A stretch of 43,789 nt of DNA, taken from positions 1 through 43,789 of the forward strand of contig JAFRKI010000003.1 in NCBI GenBank assembly GCA_017431825.1, in the 5' to 3' direction. Source of the stretch: Erysipelotrichaceae bacterium (lineage in GTDB: Bacteria; Bacillota_I; Bacilli_A; Erysipelotrichales; Erysipelotrichaceae). The translations under genes were made by a program, and so were the position numbers. This document shows, one piece after another, positions 14,115 to 22,711 of this stretch (position 1 is the stretch's first letter; the number at the start of each line of letters is the position of its first letter). The notes beneath the pieces were generated by a model. That model did no database searches and was not told the origin of the DNA. It worked only from the letters and a program-made list of their open reading frames with translations.

Positions 14115-16628
14115 ATGAAAGAAAGAATATTACTTGTAAACAATATCAGCGGTACCGAACTGATAAGGACCCTGGCCAGGTTCGATTCCAGGCAGTTTTT
14201 ATTGCGGGTAATGAGCTCTGCAGAACTCGCCAGAGAAGGCCTTATAAGGTCAGGAAAGGCCCTTAATGAAACGTTTTTAAGCAGGAATGAAGAAGTATAT
14301 ATCATAGACAGATTCATCAAAGAAAACGCTTACTTTAAGGTCTCATCCTTCCTTGATTCAAATAATCTTGCGGCTGCTTTATACAGGATGAGGATGATGG
14401 TCAAAGAGGATGAAGAGAAGACGGTCATCGGTACTCTGGCCAGCGGTGAATTCAAAGACAAGAACAGAGCTCTGAGCGAGATCTATCTGAAATATACCGC
14501 TTTCTTAAAAGACAACGGTCTCATCGATTCCATCGGCCTGATCAGGAAAGCTATCGAAGTATCGGATAAGATCGACAGTGAGTTCATCATCCTGAAAGAA
14601 TACCCGATAGAGCCGCTGGAAAGAAAGCTCATAGGTACCTTGTCCGTGAATGAAGTAAAGGAAATATCCGTTCTGGAACTTTTTGGCAAGGAAGAGAAGA
14701 AGATAAAGATAGACGAATACGTCAGTGCTTACGGCACAGTAAATGAACTGGAAGACCTGCTTTCGTTCATTTATAAAAAGAAGATACCTTTCGATAAGTG
14801 CCTTATCGTCACGCCTAAGGATTCCTATAAGCAGTACATCCGTAATCTGGAGATGGCATATGATCTGCCGATAACTTACGGCGGCGGCCTGTCCATCACC
14901 AATTCCTCGGCTTTCATCCTTCTTAAACAGATAACAGACCACAGGAACAACGAATACGGCATCGATACCTTAAGAGCGCTTCTGACCGGCAGTCTCATTG
15001 ACCGGGAAAAGCTTTTAGCTGATATCAAAGCCGAAGAAAAGGATCTGGAAAGCATTATAGAAATAGCCGGAAGCTTAAGGCTTTCCTTTGAAGATCAGGT
15101 AAATGACCTCCGTTATGAAAGATTTGAGCCGGTCGCTTTAAACGACAGGTATAAGCAGCGTCATGTGGGTTCCATAGAGAAGCTCAAGGGCATCTTCAAT
15201 AAGGGACTGGTCAGTTTTATTAAAGAATACGCAGTCATCAGAAACGGTCTGGATCTTGCCGGACTCAATGTGGTATGCAACAGCGTTGAAGAGTATCTGG
15301 AAAAGGTCGGCGGGGACATCGAAGAACTGCTGCCTGTATTAAGCAGAAGATACGTAGCCGGGGAGATATCAAAGGAAGGATATCTTCATGTCTCCGACAT
15401 CAGAAGCGCAGCGTCCTGCTTAAGGGAATACGTCTTCATCGTGGGACTTTCTTCGGAACTGTTCCCGGGACTGCCTAAGGAGAATTACCTCCTGCTGGAC
15501 AGCGACGTCGTCCTGTTCGATGAAAACGGCCACACTTCCGGCAACGTCATCCTCGACAGGATAAACAGTCTGAACGATCTTTTAAGGACTGCCGGCAGTC
15601 TTGGCTGTCATATCAGGATGTCCTTCAGCAGTTTCAACATCGCTTCTCTTAAGGACGAGAATCCGTCAAGTTTTATTTACGATACCTATAAAAAGGAATA
15701 TCCGGATAAGGATTATGACGCCTACCTGAAGGCCTTCACAAAGGCCTCGTACTTTGACCACGGTTTAAAAAGAAATGAAGAACTTGGCAAGGCCTACATC
15801 GAAGGAAAACAGATCAGGATACCTGAAAAAGAGACGGCTGTCGAAGGAACTCTTCCGGATATCGACAAGCGCTTCTCACCAACTCAGATCCTGACCTATT
15901 TCAGCTGTCCGCGCAGATTCTATTTGAACTATGTCCTGGGCATCGAAGCCCTCGAAGAAGACGATCCTTACAGCATCATCAGTCCTAAGGATTCAGGCAT
16001 CATCTATCACGAACTGATGGAAAGAAAAGCCAATAATGATATCAGTTTCGATGAGTTCATGAGTCTTAGTGAAAAGGCTTTTGACGAATACATGGACACG
16101 AGACCCGAGATCCATGAGGATGCCAGGGAAAGGGCCAGGGAAGACTTCCTGGACATGTGCGAAAAAGGCTACAGGCAGGATCCGGGAAACGAAGTCATCG
16201 CAAGCGAAAAACGTGAGTACTGCGATTGCTACGGCGTAAAGCTGAAAGGTTTCCCTGACCGTATCGAAAAGGATCCTCAGGGAAAATACCTGATCCCGGA
16301 CTTCAAGACCGGCCGCAATCTCGAACATGATGCGGATGATCCGGTAAGCTGTCTGCAGGTCCTTTTATATGCCTATATGACCGAGAAGGAAACGGGTCAT
16401 GAGGTCAGCTACTGCGAATACCGCTATCCGCGTCTTGATACCATCGTGAGATGCGAATACGACGATGATAACAAGAACGAACTGGCGGCCTGCATGGTAC
16501 AGTTCAGGCACGCCTTAAAGACCAATAACTTCCCTTGTGCTGAGAAGGAAGAACAGAAAGAAGCCTGCCGATACTGCCATTACGCCGCCATCTGCGGCAA
16601 GGAAGAGGAAGGAGAAGACGATGAGTAA
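14115..16628 (+). CDS. addB: ATP-dependent helicase/nuclease subunit B (AddB/RexB-like)
   Basis: A subunit of the AddAB (RexAB) double-strand-break resection complex. The 837-residue protein carries the C-terminal iron-sulphur nuclease: C598 in YFSCPRRFYLNYV and the cluster C818, C821, C827 (CRYCHYAAIC), which bracket a PD-(D/E)XK nuclease core with GFPDRIE and PDFKTGRN. It is clearly shorter than B. subtilis AddB (about 1,170 residues), and the N-terminus shows no Walker A, which RexB proteins also lack. There is no Shine-Dalgarno; TATAAT (14100-14105) lies nine bases before the ATG. The stop overlaps the addA start by eight bases. Confidence 0.88.
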   Translation: MKERILLVNNISGTELIRTLARFDSRQFLLRVMSSAELAREGLIRSGKALNETFLSRNEEVYIIDRFIKENAYFKVSSFLDSNNLAAALYRMRMMVKEDEEKTVIGTLASGEFKDKNRALSEIYLKYTAFLKDNGLIDSIGLIRKAIEVSDKIDSEFIILKEYPIEPLERKLIGTLSVNEVKEISVLELFGKEEKKIKIDEYVSAYGTVNELEDLLSFIYKKKIPFDKCLIVTPKDSYKQYIRNLEMAYDLPITYGGGLSITNSSAFILLKQITDHRNNEYGIDTLRALLTGSLIDREKLLADIKAEEKDLESIIEIAGSLRLSFEDQVNDLRYERFEPVALNDRYKQRHVGSIEKLKGIFNKGLVSFIKEYAVIRNGLDLAGLNVVCNSVEEYLEKVGGDIEELLPVLSRRYVAGEISKEGYLHVSDIRSAASCLREYVFIVGLSSELFPGLPKENYLLLDSDVVLFDENGHTSGNVILDRINSLNDLLRTAGSLGCHIRMSFSSFNIASLKDENPSSFIYDTYKKEYPDKDYDAYLKAFTKASYFDHGLKRNEELGKAYIEGKQIRIPEKETAVEGTLPDIDKRFSPTQILTYFSCPRRFYLNYVLGIEALEEDDPYSIISPKDSGIIYHELMERKANNDISFDEFMSLSEKAFDEYMDTRPEIHEDARERAREDFLDMCEKGYRQDPGNEVIASEKREYCDCYGVKLKGFPDRIEKDPQGKYLIPDFKTGRNLEHDADDPVSCLQVLLYAYMTEKETGHEVSYCEYRYPRLDTIVRCEYDDDNKNELAACMVQFRHALKTNNFPCAEKEEQKEACRYCHYAAICGKEEEGEDDE

Positions 16629-19600
16629 GGAACTGCTGCTGGATGAAGAAGCCAGAAAGAAGATAGCCGAAAACATCGACGAGAACTTCTTCGTGGAAGC
16701 TGGTGCCGGCTCAGGCAAGACCACCTCTCTTGTGACCCGTATGGTGAACATGGTCAAAAGCGGCATACCGGTCGAAAAGATCTCGGCCATAACCTATACC
16801 AAGGCAGCTGCCAACGAATTCTATGAAAGATTCGAGAAGGCCCTGGCCAAGGAAGATGATGAAAGATGTGCCCAGGCTCTCAAGGACATCGATCTGGCTT
16901 TCATGGGAACCATCGATTCCTTCTGCAACATGATCATCTCCGAGCATCCTTCTTTTGTGGGCGTACCAAGCAGTGTCACCAACAGGTCGAAGGATGAGAT
17001 GGACCTGATCTATAAGAAGGAATTCTCAAGGATCAGAGCCGGAGAATACGGGAAAGAGCTTCAGGGGCTCTGCCGCCGTTTCATCGATTTCAGTTTCAGT
17101 CCTGAAACCACTTTCGTCAGCATCATCTCCGTTCTTATGGATAAAAGGACCAATGACTTCATCTATGAACCGGTGAGCGATGAAGAGATCAGGGAAGTCA
17201 TCGATAAGGAGCTCCCTAAGACCTTTGATGTCTTAAAGAAGATCGTTAAGGAACCGGAGATGATACTTGAGGGGAGCATTAAATCTGCAGAAGCCAAGGA
17301 CGCCCTTATAAAAAAGGCAGCGATAATGAACGGCCCTGTAAGGAACATCCCGGCAGTGGTCTCCTATCTCAAGAAGACAGAAGATCTGCGCTTAAGTCCG
17401 GATGTCGTTCTTTCGTCATACGGAACCTATGCCACGAAACTGTTTGTGGAAGGAACGACAAGAAATAAATTCACTCATTATATCTTCAATGAAGAGGAAT
17501 ACATCCTGAAGAGACTTCAGAGCATCCGCTTCTCCGTGACGATGGAATTCATGTCGAAATGCATACCTCCGCTTGCGGATAAGCTCAAGAAAAACGGAGA
17601 TCTGGTCTTCTTTGACTACATACTGTACTTAAGAGACACCCTTAAGGAAGACGCAAGGAACGGAGGCGGTCTCATAAGGCATATCTATGAACGTCACAGC
17701 TATTTCCTGATCGACGAATTCCAGGATACAAATCCTTTGCAGATAGAGATCTTCTTCTATCTCTGTGCCAGGGAGCTTCATGAAGACTTCAGGAAATGCG
17801 TTCCGTATAAAGGTTCTCTATTCATCGTCGGTGACCCTAAGCAGTCCATCTACCGCTTTTCCGGTGCCGATATTTCCTCGTTCATGAGCATCAGGGAACT
17901 CTTTACTCATGAAGAGATCGGTGAAGTCCTCTGCCTTTCCCAGAACTTCCGTTCGACAGGAACGCTGTGCTCCTGGTTCAACAAGGCCTTTGAAGAGATA
18001 CTGGTGAATGATGATAACGATCAGGCGGGATACAGTGCCATACCGCTTGAACGCAAGAAGAAAGACGAAGCCTTTACGGGCGTCTATAAATACCGTTCGC
18101 TGCCTGCAGATAAGGATGACCCTTCGCTTCCGGAATGCGATCCTTGCAGGGTAAAGGAGATCATCCTGAGGATGATGAACGATAAATCACTGAAGATCGA
18201 AGTAAAGGAAAACAATGAAAAAATCATCAGGAATCTGAAGTACAGGGACTTCATGCTGATAAGCCCGGCTAAGACGCATTTAAGCTCATATATGAAGGTT
18301 TTAAGAGAAAACGGTATTCCGTTCAGGGTCGAAGGAAAGACCCTATTTGACGACTGCAAGGCCTTTATACTGCTGGTTAAGATCTATGGTGCCCTGGCTT
18401 ATCCTAAGGATAATATCAGAGTCTATAATGCCTTGATAAGCGAGTATTTCGGAATGTCCGACAGCGAAATCTATACCGTCTTCGGAAAGAATGACGTCAA
18501 GCTCGATCTTAATCTGGATGCTGAATGCGAACAGCTTAACGAACTTAAGGATACGCTCAGGCAGGCAAAGACTCTTACTCCTTCAGGACTCTACGAATAC
18601 ATCATGGACAGGTTCGAGATATTCAGGCATACCGATACCCTCAATATGGAATACGTTTATTACGGTCTGGAACTGCTAAAAGACAAGGAAATGAATAACG
18701 AGATCTCCGGCATCAGGGAAGCCTGTGATTACCTGGAAAGCCTTCTGCACAGCGAAGCAGACATCGAAAGATGCATGTCCCTGTCAAGGGCCGAAGACAA
18801 GGTGCACCTGGCCAACGCCCACAAGGTAAAAGGACTGGAAGCTCCGGTAGTCATCCTGATCGACGGCAAGGCTTCGGACAGGGCTCCTGTGATAAGAGTG
18901 GAAAGGGAGGATAAGCGCTGCTACGTGTTTGAGATAAAGAACAGGCTGTTCCAGGTCCTTTCCTGTAACGATCATGAAGAAAAGAAGGAAGAAGAGAAGA
19001 AAGCCGATGCCGCCGAGAAGGACCGCCTGTTGTATGTGTCGGCTACCAGAGCCGGAAACGTCCTGATCGTAAACGAAACGCTCACCAAGTCCGGCAATCC
19101 GGCCAAATCACGCTGGGCCAAGGCCGTTTCGTATATCGAAGACGACATCTTTAAATACCTTCCTGAAGAAACAGTTTGTTTAAATGAAAAGAAGGAAATC
19201 GAATATCCTGAAGATATCGAAGTGCTTGATAAAAGCTCCTCACTGAAGAGTTCATACAGGATCGCAAGGCCTTCCAAGGAAGTCGAGACGAAACTGAGCG
19301 AAGACTATGTACCTTCACTTAAAAAGGATGCTGCCCTTATCGGTACGCTGGCTCACCGTCTGATGGAAGTCCTGGTCTTATCCGGAAACAAGATTGATTT
19401 GGATGAAGCCGTAAGAGAAATAATCGGCGAATACTGTGACGATGATGAGTACTATGAACTTCTGCATATGCTAGGGACCGCCATCCGTAACGGCGGCTTT
19501 AAGCAGGAAGGCGAGGCGTGCGAAGACATCCTGAATGAACTGCTTAATGCCGATGAAGCATACTGCGAAGTTCCTTTCTCCTATATGGAAGATGATGAAC

Positions 19601-19788
19601 TGTGGAATGGCATCATCGACGTCTTATACAGGAAAGGCGATCAGTGGTATATCCTCGACTACAAGACCAATGCAGATCCGAGCGATCTGGATGAAAAGTA
19701 TAAGGCTCAGCTTGATGCGTACCGGAAAGCCGTAAAGGAAAGTTCCGGCATCGATGCCAAAACGCTGATATATCATCTGGGAGTTTAG
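16621..19788 (+). CDS. addA: ATP-dependent helicase/nuclease subunit A (AddA)
   Basis: The motor and nuclease subunit of AddAB. The 1,055-residue UvrD-type helicase has Walker A EAGAGSGKTT (26-35), DEFQDTNP (motif II), GDPKQSIYRFSGAD (motif III), QNFRST (motif IV) and HKVKGLEAPVV (motif V). A C-terminal nuclease domain ends with GIIDVLYRKGDQWYILDYKTN, which supplies the metal-binding Asp residues and Lys. It is somewhat shorter than B. subtilis AddA (about 1,230). The start at 16621 has GAAGGAG upstream within addB and overlaps the addB stop. A longer frame from 16537 is rejected because it runs deep into addB. A terminator follows. Confidence 0.95.
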   Translation: MSKELLLDEEARKKIAENIDENFFVEAGAGSGKTTSLVTRMVNMVKSGIPVEKISAITYTKAAANEFYERFEKALAKEDDERCAQALKDIDLAFMGTIDSFCNMIISEHPSFVGVPSSVTNRSKDEMDLIYKKEFSRIRAGEYGKELQGLCRRFIDFSFSPETTFVSIISVLMDKRTNDFIYEPVSDEEIREVIDKELPKTFDVLKKIVKEPEMILEGSIKSAEAKDALIKKAAIMNGPVRNIPAVVSYLKKTEDLRLSPDVVLSSYGTYATKLFVEGTTRNKFTHYIFNEEEYILKRLQSIRFSVTMEFMSKCIPPLADKLKKNGDLVFFDYILYLRDTLKEDARNGGGLIRHIYERHSYFLIDEFQDTNPLQIEIFFYLCARELHEDFRKCVPYKGSLFIVGDPKQSIYRFSGADISSFMSIRELFTHEEIGEVLCLSQNFRSTGTLCSWFNKAFEEILVNDDNDQAGYSAIPLERKKKDEAFTGVYKYRSLPADKDDPSLPECDPCRVKEIILRMMNDKSLKIEVKENNEKIIRNLKYRDFMLISPAKTHLSSYMKVLRENGIPFRVEGKTLFDDCKAFILLVKIYGALAYPKDNIRVYNALISEYFGMSDSEIYTVFGKNDVKLDLNLDAECEQLNELKDTLRQAKTLTPSGLYEYIMDRFEIFRHTDTLNMEYVYYGLELLKDKEMNNEISGIREACDYLESLLHSEADIERCMSLSRAEDKVHLANAHKVKGLEAPVVILIDGKASDRAPVIRVEREDKRCYVFEIKNRLFQVLSCNDHEEKKEEEKKADAAEKDRLLYVSATRAGNVLIVNETLTKSGNPAKSRWAKAVSYIEDDIFKYLPEETVCLNEKKEIEYPEDIEVLDKSSSLKSSYRIARPSKEVETKLSEDYVPSLKKDAALIGTLAHRLMEVLVLSGNKIDLDEAVREIIGEYCDDDEYYELLHMLGTAIRNGGFKQEGEACEDILNELLNADEAYCEVPFSYMEDDELWNGIIDVLYRKGDQWYILDYKTNADPSDLDEKYKAQLDAYRKAVKESSGIDAKTLIYHLGV

Positions 19789-19794
19789 AACAGC

Positions 19795-19828
19795 AAATAA
19801 GATGTGTATGAACACATCTTATTTATTT
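19795..19828 (+). terminator. Intrinsic terminator after addA
   Basis: AATAAGATGTG (19796-19806) and CACATCTTATT (19813-19823) form an 11-pair stem with loop TATGAA and a T-rich tail. Confidence 0.85.
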
Positions 19829-19836
19829 ATGTAGCG

Positions 19837-19892
19837 CTTTCATCTGAGGTTTATGTCAAGTTTTTCTTTATGATGAAAGGGTTTGTTATAAA
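19837..19892 (+). promoter_or_regulatory. Promoter region of the esterase operon with flanking inverted repeat
   Basis: CTTTCATC (19837-19844) and GATGAAAG (19872-19879) are perfect inverted repeats separated by 27 bases. An extended -10, TGTTATAAA (19884-19892), follows. The right repeat sits just upstream of the -10, so a repressor could act here; this is inference. Confidence 0.4.
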
Positions 19893-19921
19893 ATAAGCGT
19901 ATATTGTTTAAAGGAAAACTT

Positions 19922-20680
19922 ATGCTGGATATATTCAAGACAGATATTCCTCAGCTGACCAAGAAGGAAAAAAGAAAAGTATATGTTTATGTGCCGGACT
20001 ATGAAGGACAGTTCCCGGTCCTTTACATGTTCGACGGACACAATCTCTTTGATGATGAAGAGGCCACTTACGGCAAGTCCTGGGGCATGCTGAAGTTCCT
20101 GGAAGAGAACGAAGTGCCGCTGATCGTCGTGGGCGTCGAATGCAACCATCATCCTGAAAATCACCGGTACGGAGGCAGATTATCCGAATACAGTCCTTTC
20201 GATTTCGACGATCCCGATTTTGGAAAAATCAAAGGCAGAGGCAGGATAACCATGGACTGGTATACAAAGGAGCTCAAGCCTTATATCGATGACAACTATC
20301 CGACCTTGGCTGAAAGACGCTATACCTTCATTGCGGGATCTTCCATGGGCGGTCTGATGACTTTATATGCCCTTAGCGAATACAATGACGTCTTCTCAAG
20401 AGGAGCTGCATTATCGCCGTCACTGATCTTTGCGCCGGAAAAGGTCACGGATATGATAGAGAAGACGAAGTATCACCGTAACACCATCCTCTACATGGAT
20501 TACGGTGAGAATGAAATAAAGTACCGTAATACGCGCGAAGTATACGGAGACGTGACTGCTGCCCTCATAAAGAAGAAGGTGCTCCTGGACAGCAGGATCG
20601 TGCCTAAGGGCAATCATAATGAGGCCAGCTGGGAGAAGGCGATACCGTTCTTCATGGAGACGCTGTTCTATCGCTTATAG
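19922..20680 (+). CDS. Alpha/beta-hydrolase esterase (esterase D/Fes family)
   Basis: A 252-residue cytoplasmic alpha/beta hydrolase of the putative esterase family (PF00756 type). The nucleophile elbow is GSSMGG with Ser141. YMFDGHNLF (35-43) supplies the oxyanion-side strand, DYGENE gives candidate acids and H232 in GNHNEASW is the likely catalytic His. There is no signal peptide. The start at 19922 follows AAAGGAAAA; a TTG six codons upstream is rejected. It is the first gene of a three-gene operon with a second esterase and an ATP-grasp enzyme. The substrate is unknown; the same fold includes siderophore esterases and S-formylglutathione hydrolases. Confidence 0.87.
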   Translation: MLDIFKTDIPQLTKKEKRKVYVYVPDYEGQFPVLYMFDGHNLFDDEEATYGKSWGMLKFLEENEVPLIVVGVECNHHPENHRYGGRLSEYSPFDFDDPDFGKIKGRGRITMDWYTKELKPYIDDNYPTLAERRYTFIAGSSMGGLMTLYALSEYNDVFSRGAALSPSLIFAPEKVTDMIEKTKYHRNTILYMDYGENEIKYRNTREVYGDVTAALIKKKVLLDSRIVPKGNHNEASWEKAIPFFMETLFYRL

Positions 20681-20689
20681 GAGAGACTT

Positions 20690-21448
20690 ATGGAAACCAA
20701 TTACTTTGACTACTATTCAAACAACCTTAACCGCAACATGCCGATCAAGGTCTACGGTCATCACGGCAGGCCGGTACTGTTCATACCTTGTCAGGACGGC
20801 AGGTTCTTCGATTTTGAGAACTTCGGCATGACCGGCACCTTCTCGCCCTGGATCGAAAGAGGGGAATGCATCGTCTTTTCCATCGATACCATCGATCTGG
20901 AGACCTGGAGCGACAAGAACGGCGATCCTTATCACCGTATCAGACATCATGAGGAATGGATCAACTACATAACCAGGGAAGTCGTGATTTTCATCAGAGA
21001 ATACGTCAATGAGAAAAACGGCTGGGACGGCTATCCGGGCATCATGACCTTCGGCTGTTCGATGGGTGCTACGCATGCGCTGAACCTCTATCTGCGTTTT
21101 CCGGATCTCTTTGACAGGTGTCTGGCTTTGAGCGGAATATACAACGCGTCATATTTCCTGGGCGACTATATGGATGAAGTGGTCTATCGTAATTCCGTTA
21201 CCGATTATATCGGCAACATGTCTAAGGACCATCCGTTCATCGAGCGCTACAACAACAACCGGGCCGTAGTCTGCGTCGGCCTGGGAGCCTGGGAAGAACC
21301 GTGGAGCACGCAGTTCATCGATCAGAAGTTCCATGAACTGGGCATCAACATCTGGGTCGATTACTGGGGCCAGGACGTCAATCACGACTGGCCGTGGTGG
21401 CATAAGCAGGTGCCTTACTTCCTGCCGTATTTACTGGGAGGCGAATAA
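20690..21448 (+). CDS. Second esterase family protein
   Basis: A 252-residue alpha/beta hydrolase distinct from its upstream neighbour. The nucleophile elbow is GCSMGA with Ser124, and the probable catalytic His is H232 in DVNHDWPWWHKQ; an N-terminal HHGRPVLFIPCQDG strand precedes the core. It has no signal peptide. AGGAGA lies about seven bases before the ATG, and the gap from the first esterase is nine bases, so they are co-transcribed. Esterases of this type are commonly annotated only as 'esterase family protein'. Pairing with an ATP-grasp ligase suggests making and hydrolysing the same type of acyl or amide bond, which is inference. Confidence 0.85.
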   Translation: METNYFDYYSNNLNRNMPIKVYGHHGRPVLFIPCQDGRFFDFENFGMTGTFSPWIERGECIVFSIDTIDLETWSDKNGDPYHRIRHHEEWINYITREVVIFIREYVNEKNGWDGYPGIMTFGCSMGATHALNLYLRFPDLFDRCLALSGIYNASYFLGDYMDEVVYRNSVTDYIGNMSKDHPFIERYNNNRAVVCVGLGAWEEPWSTQFIDQKFHELGINIWVDYWGQDVNHDWPWWHKQVPYFLPYLLGGE

Positions 21449-21449
21449 C

Positions 21450-22649
21450 ATGACCAATTTCATTTATCTATCACCGAACTTTCCGGCCAATCACTGGAAT
21501 TTCTGTCATCATCTTAAAAATAACGGCATCAATGTCCTGGGCATAGGCGATGCGGATTATAGCTCTCTTACCGACGATCTGAAGAATTCGCTTAACGAAT
21601 ACTATAAGGTATCCTCTTTGGAGAACTATGACGAAGTCTTCAGAGCTGTGGCTTACCTTACCTACAAGCACGGCAAGATCGACTGGCTGGAATCCAATAA
21701 TGAATACTGGCTGGAAAGAGATGCAAAGCTCCGTACCGAGTTCAACATCACCACCGGTTTCCATGTGGAAGACATGGAGAAGGTCAAGTTCAAATCCAAG
21801 ATGAAGGACTCTTACCGCAAGGCCGGGATCCCGGTAGCCAGATACCACATGGTAGATAACTTCGATAACTGCAAGGCCTTCATCGAAGAAGTGGGCTACC
21901 CGGTAGTGGCAAAACCGGATAACGGCGTCGGTGCTTCCGATACTCATAAGATCAGGTGTGAAGATGATCTGAAAAACTTCTTTGAGACCAAGCTGGACGT
22001 TCAGTACATCATGGAGGAATTCATCACCGGTGAAGTGCAGACCTATGATGCGATCGTCAATTCAAAAGGCGAGCCGATTTTCGAAAACGGCAACGTTACC
22101 CTGGCAGACCTGATGGAGACCGTATCCAAGAACGGCAATTCCGCTTTATATGAAAGAAGCATCCTGCCTGAGGACATCCTTGAAGCCGGCAGAGCAACCG
22201 TCAAGGCCTTCAAAGTAAAGAGCCGCATGGTCCACTTCGAATTCTTCCGTCTGACCAAGGACCAGTATCTGGGCAAGAAGGGCGATATCGTGGCCCTGGA
22301 AGTAAACATGCGTCCAAGCGGCGGCATCTCGCCGACCATGATGAACTGGGCCAACGGCACCGACGTCTATGAGATCTGGGCCGATATGATAGCCTACGAT
22401 AAGACCGACAAGGAATGCGTATCCAAGGAAGTCTGTGCCTTTGCCTCAAGAAGGGACGGCCGCAGTTTTAAACTCTCTCCTGAAGAAGTAAGGGAGAAAT
22501 ACGCTTCCGTACTCAAGCAGGAAGGAAGGGTCGAAGAAGCCCTTTCCGGAGCCATGGCCAACTACATGTTTATCGCCAACTTCCCTACGGAAGAAGAGGC
22601 CCGGGCTTTTGTCATCGATGTCCTTACGGAAACAGAAAATCAGGAATAA
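21450..22649 (+). CDS. ATP-grasp domain ligase, unknown substrate
   Basis: A 399-residue ATP-grasp enzyme. The pre-ATP-grasp domain (about 1-105) precedes the nucleotide-binding half with GYPVVAKPDNGVGASDT (149-165), the hinge YIMEEFITGEVQTYDA, and the metal-binding ALEVNMRPSGG. These enzymes form amide or thioester bonds through an acyl-phosphate. It starts one base after the second esterase stop, with GGAGG just upstream, closing the operon. Among ATP-grasp families it resembles carbamoyl-phosphate synthase-like ligases, but no substrate can be named. The terminator hairpin overlaps its stop codon. Confidence 0.88.
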   Translation: MTNFIYLSPNFPANHWNFCHHLKNNGINVLGIGDADYSSLTDDLKNSLNEYYKVSSLENYDEVFRAVAYLTYKHGKIDWLESNNEYWLERDAKLRTEFNITTGFHVEDMEKVKFKSKMKDSYRKAGIPVARYHMVDNFDNCKAFIEEVGYPVVAKPDNGVGASDTHKIRCEDDLKNFFETKLDVQYIMEEFITGEVQTYDAIVNSKGEPIFENGNVTLADLMETVSKNGNSALYERSILPEDILEAGRATVKAFKVKSRMVHFEFFRLTKDQYLGKKGDIVALEVNMRPSGGISPTMMNWANGTDVYEIWADMIAYDKTDKECVSKEVCAFASRRDGRSFKLSPEEVREKYASVLKQEGRVEEALSGAMANYMFIANFPTEEEARAFVIDVLTETENQE

Positions 22650-22665
22650 TCCTGATTTTTATTTT
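22636..22665 (+). terminator. Terminator overlapping the ATP-grasp stop codon
   Basis: AAAATCAGGA (22636-22645) and TCCTGATTTT (22650-22659) form a perfect stem; the stop TAA lies in the ATAA loop and a T-rich tail follows. Confidence 0.9.
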
Positions 22666-22672
22666 TCTGATG

Positions 22673-22681
22673 ATGGTATCA
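22673..22681 (+). promoter_or_regulatory. Extended -10 of fucO
   Basis: TGGTATCAT (22673-22681) has the TGn extension before the -10 hexamer. The leader to ATG 22712 includes AAGGAGAAGG. Confidence 0.5.
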
Positions 22682-22711
22682 TTAAGGTATAAGGAGAAGG
22701 ATAAATAATTT

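Noticed and set aside
20717..21076. Antisense frame across the second esterase gene
   Set aside because: It is the mirror of a gene with an intact nucleophile elbow and ribosome site; no independent support.
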